Below are positions 42,003 to 46,923 of a DNA stretch of 46,923 nucleotides, one piece after another; positions within the stretch are counted from its first letter, which is position 1; each line of letters starts with the position of its first letter. The stretch is from Candidatus Copromonas faecavium (nom. illeg.) (GTDB lineage: Bacteria > Bacillota > Clostridia > Lachnospirales > Lachnospiraceae). Below the pieces are notes generated by a model that worked only from the letters and a program-made list of their open reading frames with translations, made no database searches and was not told the DNA's origin. The position numbers and the translations under genes are program-made. The DNA is taken from positions 1 through 46,923 of the forward strand of contig DVGC01000008.1 in NCBI GenBank assembly GCA_018712915.1, given 5' to 3'.

Positions 42003-42437
42003 TCACTGGGCCAGGGCCTGCAGCATCAGCTGAATGGTTTCCAGCCGGTTTTGCTGCTCCGGCGGCAGAAAAGACATCAGCTGCTCCGGGGTCAGGGGAG
42101 ACTGGCTGCGGCCGGAGGACCGGTTTTTACGGCTTGTCAGCAGCCTGGAGAGAACGTCGATGATTTCCTGTTCCCGCTGGTTGGCGTACGGTTTGACGGC
42201 TTCCAGCATATCCGTGGCAGATACCCGGTCTGCGTCCAGGGAGCAGATGCTCATCATGCCATCGTTATTTTCCTCGAAAAACTCCATGGTCCGCATCAGC
42301 TCATTCCACTTGACAAACATGGACATGGCTCTTTGCTGAGGAATTTCCATATAGGGAAGGGCAGCCTTCAGCATCTGGAGATGATGATCGCCGATGGCGT
42401 AATCCAGATCTGTCAGCTTTAATTCCTTTTCACTCAT
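42003..42437 (-). CDS. Helical protein of unknown function, partner of the next gene
   Basis: A 144-aa cytosolic protein that I do not recognise. It is helical, with a region TDLDYAIGDHHLQMLKAALPYM and a C-terminal PPEQQNRLETIQLMLQALAQ. A Ser/Arg-rich linker (SRKNRSSGRSQSPL) splits it in two. The start at 42437 has AGGAGG 6 nt upstream; the ATG nine codons earlier lies before that site. It is the first gene of a two-gene unit with the 92-aa protein, and both share short Leu-rich ends with an EQ-x-x-LL flavour, so a complex between them is possible. Confidence 0.65.
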   Translation of the reverse strand: MSEKELKLTDLDYAIGDHHLQMLKAALPYMEIPQQRAMSMFVKWNELMRTMEFFEENNDGMMSICSLDADRVSATDMLEAVKPYANQREQEIIDVLSRLLTSRKNRSSGRSQSPLTPEQLMSFLPPEQQNRLETIQLMLQALAQ

Positions 42438-42530
42438 TTCATGCCTCCTTTCATCCTGAAACAATATATGCCTGGCGGTAAAGCTTCATGCGGGAAATTT
42501 GGGGGCAGGTGCTGATGAGGAGAACAGCTC

Positions 42531-42548
42531 CAGCAGCGGCCGCTGCTG
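42531..42548. repeat. 18-nt perfect palindrome
   Basis: CAGCAGCGGCCGCTGCTG is fully self-complementary, between the divergent small-protein genes. It may be an operator or only a chance GC-rich dyad. Confidence 0.4.
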
Positions 42549-42687
42549 CCGGCTTTCATGAGAAACTGCCATGAAGGATGGACAGGAAAAGGCACGGGGA
42601 GATAAAGCGCGGAATATCATAAAAAGAAGGACGAAGCCGTGCAGGTTTCTGCATCCGGTTTCTCTACAAAATGGAGGTATGAAGTTT

Positions 42688-42954
42688 ATGGCAAGCCGGC
42701 TGGTGATAGATGGCAACAGTGTATATGAAATAGATGAGGATTGTGAAAATGGGTTTGGAAAAGGCGCCGGATATGGAAAAACAGCATCGGCAAGGAGAAA
42801 CTCCGGGAGAAAAGGAAGGGCAATGGAAGTAAGGGGAAAAAAGGAGAGTGGAAAAACCGAAAGAAAAAGGGATAAAATGGAGGAAAGAAAGACGGCAGAG
42901 AAAGAAGAAAAGACAGGAGAGGAGATAAAAGAAGAGACAGCAGGAAAGAAATGA
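42688..42954 (+). CDS. Small charged protein with VIDGNSVYEIDEDC N-terminus
   Basis: An 88-aa protein. The first 20 residues (ASRLVIDGNSVYEIDEDCE) match a short N-terminal motif I associate with small Lachnospiraceae proteins of unknown function. The rest is an Arg/Lys/Glu-rich, disordered tail. ATG 42688 has GGAGG 10 nt upstream; ATG 42679 is too close to that site. It ends just before the terminator hairpin at 42959. Function unknown; the length of the tail is likely variable between strains. Confidence 0.55.
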   Translation: MASRLVIDGNSVYEIDEDCENGFGKGAGYGKTASARRNSGRKGRAMEVRGKKESGKTERKRDKMEERKTAEKEEKTGEEIKEETAGKK

Positions 42955-42980
42955 AAAGGGGCGGGATCATTCTCCCGCCC
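42954..42980 (-). terminator. Terminator of the Cys/Gly-rich protein gene
   Basis: On the minus strand, GGGCGGGA pairs with TCCCGCCC, followed by CCTTTTC. Confidence 0.6.
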
Positions 42981-42993
42981 GGAAGGGAAGCGT

Positions 42994-43227
42994 TTAGCAG
43001 CAGAAGCCGCCGTTTCCGCCCCAGCCGCCGCAGCAGCATAACAGGAGCAGAATCCAGATGCAGCTATTGTCGTTTCCGCATCCGCATCCGTTATTGCAGC
43101 CATTATGTCCCCAGCCGCCGCAGCAGCATAACAGGATGAGAATCCAGATCAGATTATTTCCACATCCGCATCCATTGTTTGGAGTGTCGCATCCGCAACC
43201 ACAATTCGTAGCAGCTAAATCACTCAT
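42994..43227 (-). CDS. Cys/Gly-rich small protein with internal duplication
   Basis: A 77-aa protein of the type some annotations call chorion-class high-cysteine protein. Two tandem units each read GCGCGN, then a short hydrophobic stretch (LIWILILL / CIWILLLL), then CCCGGWG. Residues about 16-43 and 46-72 align, and the DNA carries matching copies of a 27-nt block (about 43018-43046 and 43109-43136). Seventeen or so Cys and many Gly residues suggest a cross-linked coat or surface protein, as in spore-coat-type families; this is inference. GGAGG precedes the ATG. The promoter region has the inverted repeat at 43267-43287 and a CATATGAT that could be a sporulation-sigma -10. Confidence 0.7.
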   Translation of the reverse strand: MSDLAATNCGCGCDTPNNGCGCGNNLIWILILLCCCGGWGHNGCNNGCGCGNDNSCIWILLLLCCCGGWGGNGGFCC

Positions 43228-43266
43228 GTTGTAGTCCTCCAGAGCTTTTTTGATTACACTCCATCA

Positions 43267-43287
43267 TATGACATGCGGCTTGTCATA
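43267..43287. promoter_or_regulatory. Inverted repeat upstream of the Cys/Gly-rich gene
   Basis: TATGACA, 7 nt, TGTCATA. It lies 40 nt before the minus-strand start and is an operator candidate. Confidence 0.45.
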
Positions 43288-43347
43288 ATTGCCTGTTTTT
43301 TGGAATTTATTTTTCAGATCCTGGAATTGGGCTGAAGAAAGAAAAAT

Positions 43348-43490
43348 GGGACAGTCCGTGGAAGGAAAAGGGACAGTCCGGGGAAGGGACTGACAAAGCG
43401 ACGGGGGACTGGGGGTTCGAGAAAAGGGACTGTCAAAGCATAGCAGGGGACTGGGTGCTGGAGGGAAGGGACTGTTAAGGCGGAGGGAGA
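43348..43490. repeat. G-rich degenerate repeat array (GGGACTG units)
   Basis: GGGACAGTCCG at 43348 and 43370. Two roughly 40-nt units beginning GGGACTGACAAAGC (43386) and GGGACTGTCAAAGC (43426) each contain a second GGGGACTGGG. A partial unit GGGACTGTTAAGGC is at 43468. Many G-triplets. Confidence 0.6.
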
Positions 43491-43750
43491 AGCCGTGCAG
43501 ACCGTGAAAGGGGAGACGTGGGACGGAAGGAGATATCGGAGGACGGGAAGAAAGACGGGATTGTGGAAAAGGGCAAAAGATGGTAGAGTATATCAGGAAG
43601 AAGTTTCTTTCGGAGAGTGATTATGCACTGACGGGAAGAGATCCGCGTGTCAATAAGGGGACGGTTATGTACCGGCAGAAAAAGCAGCCGCGCACCGGTG
43701 AGAGGAAATGGCTGAGAGAAACAAAATGCGTTAAGCGAGGAGAAAGACGG

Positions 43751-44920
43751 ATGAGAAAACTTTATTATGAATCGGCATATATCAGGGAATTTGAGGGAAT
43801 CGTTCTGTCCTGCCGGGAAGGAAAGAAGGGCTGGGAGATTGTGCTTGACCAGACAGCCTTTTATCCGGAAGGCGGCGGACAGCCTGCGGATCATGGAAGC
43901 CTGGGGAGCGTCCATGTGCTGGACGTGCATGAAAAAGACGGGCTCGTTGTCCATACGACAGACGGCCCGTTAGAAGAAGGCCAGCTGGTGAAGGGGATGC
44001 TCGACTGGGAGCGGAGGTTCCTTCATATGCAGGAGCACTCGGGAGAACATCTGGTTTCCGGTCTGATTCATTCCAGGTACGGATATGACAATGTGGGCTT
44101 CCATATGGGCACGGAGGAAGTGACCATCGACTTTAATGGACTTCTGGAATGGGATCAGTTAATGGAAATTGAGAACCAGGCCAACCGGCTGATCTGGGAG
44201 AACGGACCGGTCGAGGCCGGATTCCCGTCCAAGGAAGAACTGGAAAGGCTGGATTACAGAAGTAAAAAAGAATTATCGGGTGATATTCGTATCGTACAGA
44301 TTCCCGGAGCGGATATCTGTGCCTGCTGCGGAACCCATGTGGAGCGGACCGGAGAAATCGGACTGGTAAAATTTTTGTCCATGATTCATTATAAAGGCGG
44401 TGTCCGGATTTCCCTGCTTTGCGGGCGGGCGGCCGTCATGGATTACGAAAAAAGGAGAGAGCAGCTGCAGAATATTTCTGTTCTTCTGTCTGCGAAGCCG
44501 CTGGAAGCTGCAAAAGCGGTGGAAAAGAAACTTGCGGAGGCTGACCGCCTGAAGGAGGCCCTAGCCAAAAGCAGCAGACGCCTTGTGGAGTTGGAAATTT
44601 CCGGTATGGAGAAGAAGAAAGGGCGCCGGTATATTCTGGAGCCGGATTTTGACGGACTGCTTCTGCGGCATCTGGTGAACCGGATGTTGGAAGAAGAGCG
44701 GGGAGAGACGGTACTTGCACTGGGAATGGCTGCCGGCGGAGGATTTTTGTATGTGATGGGCAGCCGGACAGAGGATATGCGTCTTTTGTCCAAAGAATTG
44801 AATGCCCTGCTTTCCGGCAGAGGCGGCGGAAGCCCCCAGATGGTACAGGGGACCTTTTTTGCAGAGCAGGATATGCTGAATCAGATCCTGCATGAGAGGG
44901 GATTTATTCAGCAGCCCTGA
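43751..44920 (+). CDS. AlaX-type alanyl-tRNA editing hydrolase with DHHA1 domain
   Basis: Removes serine or glycine wrongly attached to tRNA-Ala, a free-standing form of the AlaRS editing half (389 aa). Residues 1-90 form the AlaRS-like N-terminal beta-barrel (TAFYPEGGGQPADHG). The zinc site is HSGEH (His96, His100) plus CCGTH (Cys192, His196). A coiled segment (about 240-285) leads to a DHHA1-like C-terminal domain ending GGGSPQMVQGTF. The start at 43751 has GAGGAG 8 nt upstream; the long upstream open frame is repeat-like. Its 3' end overlaps the convergent small gene by 13 nt. Confidence 0.9.
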   Translation: MRKLYYESAYIREFEGIVLSCREGKKGWEIVLDQTAFYPEGGGQPADHGSLGSVHVLDVHEKDGLVVHTTDGPLEEGQLVKGMLDWERRFLHMQEHSGEHLVSGLIHSRYGYDNVGFHMGTEEVTIDFNGLLEWDQLMEIENQANRLIWENGPVEAGFPSKEELERLDYRSKKELSGDIRIVQIPGADICACCGTHVERTGEIGLVKFLSMIHYKGGVRISLLCGRAAVMDYEKRREQLQNISVLLSAKPLEAAKAVEKKLAEADRLKEALAKSSRRLVELEISGMEKKKGRRYILEPDFDGLLLRHLVNRMLEEERGETVLALGMAAGGGFLYVMGSRTEDMRLLSKELNALLSGRGGGSPQMVQGTFFAEQDMLNQILHERGFIQQP

Positions 44921-45150
44921 AGCATATAGAGGAAAATCCGTTCCGCGTCTTTCGGATTGTGGGTGGTCAGGTCCATTTCCTGAATATCTCCGTTGGAGAA
45001 TACGGTGGCCATGGAAAAATACTGGCTTAATTTGGATTTCAGATTGACGCTTCCGCCTTCAGGAAGATTCAGTTCCACAGCGTCATCGCACTGATTGATT
45101 ACGTGAAATAATTTATCAAGATTGGAAATGTTTTTTAATTTTAACTTCAT
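44908..45150 (-). CDS. Small HPr-like protein of unknown function
   Basis: An 80-aa protein starting MKLKLKNISNLDKLFHVINQCDDAVELN, with a pattern of strand, helix, strands and helix reminiscent of HPr-fold proteins. There is no catalytic His in the expected place. AGGAGG lies 8 nt before the ATG. It converges with the AlaX-type gene and overlaps its last 13 nt. The imperfect palindrome TGTAAACGGTTAAC (45175-45188), close to a catabolite-response site, lies just upstream. The fold guess is weak. Confidence 0.55.
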   Translation of the reverse strand: MKLKLKNISNLDKLFHVINQCDDAVELNLPEGGSVNLKSKLSQYFSMATVFSNGDIQEMDLTTHNPKDAERIFLYMLQGC

Positions 45151-45174
45151 GTTGAAAACCTCCTTGTTATGTTT

Positions 45175-45188
45175 TGTAAACGGTTAAC
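45175..45188 (-). promoter_or_regulatory. cre-like imperfect palindrome
   Basis: TGTAAACGGTTAAC differs from the CcpA consensus (TGWAARCGYTWNCW) at two positions. It lies about 25 nt before the small-protein start. Confidence 0.3.
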
Positions 45189-45324
45189 CTTTTACGAGGC
45201 TGATTTTAACAGAGGAAGCCCAAAAAAACAATGGACGCAATAGATAAAAATTTAACAATGATTTTCGGGAATTTTATGGATTCTATGGAGAAAATCGGAG
45301 AGAGAAAGGAAGGCTGCGGTCAAA

Positions 45325-46377
45325 ATGAGAAAAAGAATACGGGATTACGGCGTGGTAATTGGCAAGCACCAGCCGGGCCCCCTCAATAAGCTGTCGGATG
45401 TGCCGGGGGTTCTGGTGGGTCATGCCACGGTGGATACAAAGGAGCATAAGACCGGCGTAACGGTCATTCTCCCGAGTCAGGATAATTTATTTGCCAATAA
45501 ATTAACGGCGGCTGCCTATGTGCATAACGGATTTGGAAAGACGACGGGCGTGCTGCAGATTGAGGAGCTGGGAACGCTGGAGACGCCGATTGCTCTGACC
45601 AATACGCTGAATGTGGGGCTGGTCCAGGATGCGCTTGTGGATTATATGTTAAAACGCTGCAGGGAGGATCAGATTTCTGTCAGCAGCGTGAATGCGGTTG
45701 TGGGAGAATGCAATGACAGTTATTTAAATAACATCCGGGACCGGGTTCTGGGAAAGGAGCATGTATTCGAGGCCATCACTTCGGCCTGCACAGATTTTGA
45801 AGAAGGAGATGTGGGCGCCGGAAAGGGAACTTCCTGTTTTGGAATGAAGGGCGGCATTGGCTCTGCCTCCCGGGTTCTGAAAATCGGGGGAGCAGACTTC
45901 GTAATCGGTGTGCTGGTTCAGTCCAATTTTGGAAGCACGGAAAATTTCATCCTGAATGGGGCCATGGTTGGCCGGGAGCTGGAAAAAAAGATTTCCGAGA
46001 GACAGAAGGATGAGGGTTCGATTATGATGGTGGTTGGAACCAATCTGCCGGTTTCCGATCGGCAGCTGAAGCGGCTGATCCGCCGGGCTGGTGTGGGACT
46101 TTCCCGCTGCGGTTCATACATGGGCCATGGAAGCGGGGATATTATGTTAGGCTTTTCCACGGCAAACCGTTTCTATTATAAGGAAACAAATCCTTTCTTT
46201 CAGACGCGGATGCTCCGGGAGGAAGAACTGGATCCGGCCTTTGAGGCGGCTGCGGAGGCCACGGAGGAAGCAATCTTAAATTCTCTGTCCATGGCCCATA
46301 CCGTTACCGGCTATCATGGACGTACAAGATACAGTCTGACGGATTTATATCTGGCAGACTGGGAGAAGGGGAGATAG
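45325..46377 (+). CDS. P1 family aminopeptidase (DmpA-like)
   Basis: A self-processing N-terminal-nucleophile hydrolase (350 aa) that removes N-terminal amino acids from short peptides or amides; some members prefer D-residues or beta-peptides. Family marks: LSDVPGVLVGHATV near the start, EECNDSYLN-like VVGECNDSYLNNI, GAGKGTSCFGMKGGIGSASR, and the cleavage site GHGSGD, where Ser270 would become the new N-terminal nucleophile. No signal peptide is present. It is followed by the precorrin-2 dehydrogenase after 2 nt, so the two are co-transcribed, with no obvious metabolic link. Confidence 0.92.
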   Translation: MRKRIRDYGVVIGKHQPGPLNKLSDVPGVLVGHATVDTKEHKTGVTVILPSQDNLFANKLTAAAYVHNGFGKTTGVLQIEELGTLETPIALTNTLNVGLVQDALVDYMLKRCREDQISVSSVNAVVGECNDSYLNNIRDRVLGKEHVFEAITSACTDFEEGDVGAGKGTSCFGMKGGIGSASRVLKIGGADFVIGVLVQSNFGSTENFILNGAMVGRELEKKISERQKDEGSIMMVVGTNLPVSDRQLKRLIRRAGVGLSRCGSYMGHGSGDIMLGFSTANRFYYKETNPFFQTRMLREEELDPAFEAAAEATEEAILNSLSMAHTVTGYHGRTRYSLTDLYLADWEKGR

Positions 46378-46379
46378 TC

Positions 46380-46898
46380 ATGGCATATTTTCCCCTGTTT
46401 GTGGATTTGGAAGGACGCACGGTACTGCTGATAGGAGGCGGGGCGGTGGCGTCCAGAAGGGCAGCTTCCCTTTCTGATTTCGGCTGCAGCATCATGGTCA
46501 TCTCGCCTGAACTTCATCAAAATCTTCAGGAAATGGAGAAGAGCGGAAGGATAATCTGGAAACGGAAAGCATATGAAGCGTCTGACCTGACGGCCGGAAA
46601 ACGTCCGTTTTTTGTGCTGGCTGCCGGGCCGGAGCATGTGAATCAGCAGGTGACGGCAGACTGTAAAAGACTGGGAATCCCGGTTAATGATGCATCACAG
46701 AAAGAGAACTGCGACTTTTACTTTCCTGGTCTGGTGAAGGATGGAGAGGCGGTTATTGGGATCACCTCGGGCGGAGGCGACCATAAGCTGGCCGCCGCTC
46801 TTTCTGCCCTGGTGAGGGAGTTTATGAGAACCCGCCGGGAGAAGGAAAATAGTTCCGGCAGAATTGATGAAAGTTCCGGCGGGCGTGCGGGATTGTAA
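46380..46898 (+). CDS. Precorrin-2 dehydrogenase / sirohydrochlorin ferrochelatase (CysG N-domain type)
   Basis: An NAD-dependent enzyme oxidising precorrin-2 to sirohydrochlorin on the way to siroheme or B12 (172 aa, the length of the stand-alone form). Visible marks are YFPLFVDLEGRTVLLIGGGAVASRRAASL with the GGG nucleotide loop, PVNDASQKENCDFYFPGLVKDGEAVIGITSGG, which holds the Asp of the active site, and a short hydrophilic tail. It starts 2 nt after the P1 peptidase stop. A purine-rich ribosome site (GGAGGAAGGAG) at the very end of the window shows that another gene follows, probably further tetrapyrrole genes. Confidence 0.9.
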   Translation: MAYFPLFVDLEGRTVLLIGGGAVASRRAASLSDFGCSIMVISPELHQNLQEMEKSGRIIWKRKAYEASDLTAGKRPFFVLAAGPEHVNQQVTADCKRLGIPVNDASQKENCDFYFPGLVKDGEAVIGITSGGGDHKLAAALSALVREFMRTRREKENSSGRIDESSGGRAGL

Positions 46899-46923
46899 AA
46901 TCTGCCGGGAGGAAGGAGAGTTT

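Larger units (their letters stand above)
43228..43750. other. Gap with inverted repeat and G-rich repeat array
   Basis: 523 nt. It contains TATGACA/TGTCATA (43267-43287), the G-rich repeats at 43348-43490, and then purine-rich DNA to the AlaX start. The frame of the AlaX gene is open from 43580, but that stretch is low-complexity and lacks a ribosome site. No other gene is seen. Confidence 0.55.

Noticed and set aside
43580-43750. 57-residue N-terminal extension of the AlaX-type protein
   Set aside because: The AlaRS-like fold begins at 43751 with a good ribosome site; the upstream part is basic low complexity.

Overview
The window looks like a chromosomal segment of a gut-type Clostridia bacterium, most likely Lachnospiraceae. 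Signs of this are the strong AGGAGG ribosome sites, sigma-A promoters with 17-nt spacers, a T-box in front of leuS, many lipobox lipoproteins, a Cys/Gly-rich small protein of the type seen in this family, a small VIDGNSVYEIDEDC-type protein, and moderate GC. I see no rRNA, tRNA, prophage, insertion sequence or CRISPR array. The assignment is inferred from gene families, not from a database search.

Positions 1-8.0 kb hold a cell-surface block. There is a lone lipoprotein, then a large membrane-anchored protein whose centre looks like a caspase/gingipain-type (clan CD) peptidase followed by a beta-sandwich and a beta-propeller. Two RCC1-like lipoproteins follow. A convergent YD-repeat lipoprotein gene is broken by one in-frame amber codon. 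Positions 8.1-13.3 kb are a four-gene operon with its own promoter and terminator: an XRE-like protein, a MATE exporter, a STAND (NB-ARC-like) ATPase with a helical-repeat tail overlapping the exporter by ATGA, and a small four-helix membrane protein.

Positions 13.3-25.4 kb are mostly housekeeping. Carbamate kinase (arcC) has a hairpin-rich leader of about 290 nt. Then come a family 2 glycosyltransferase, aroA and tyrA on the minus strand, a phosphoribosyltransferase divergent from tyrA with overlapping -35 boxes, an EF-G paralogue with unusual G1 and G4 motifs, a small membrane protein, and a leucine T-box controlling leuS.

Positions 25.5-40.4 kb are a peptide-uptake locus. Four tandem, closely related family 5 substrate-binding lipoproteins surround an RpiR-type regulator. 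They are followed by two permeases, two ATPases and an S9 peptidase. The binding-protein genes have their own promoters and terminators, and three share a leader hairpin just before the ribosome site. One transporter core with several interchangeable receptors, feeding a cytosolic peptidase, is the natural reading.

Positions 40.4-46.9 kb carry a secreted protein behind a palindromic operator-like promoter, two paired small helical proteins, a small charged protein, the Cys/Gly-rich protein, a G-rich repeat array, an AlaX-type tRNA editing enzyme, a small HPr-like protein, a P1-family (DmpA-like) aminopeptidase and a precorrin-2 dehydrogenase at the right edge.
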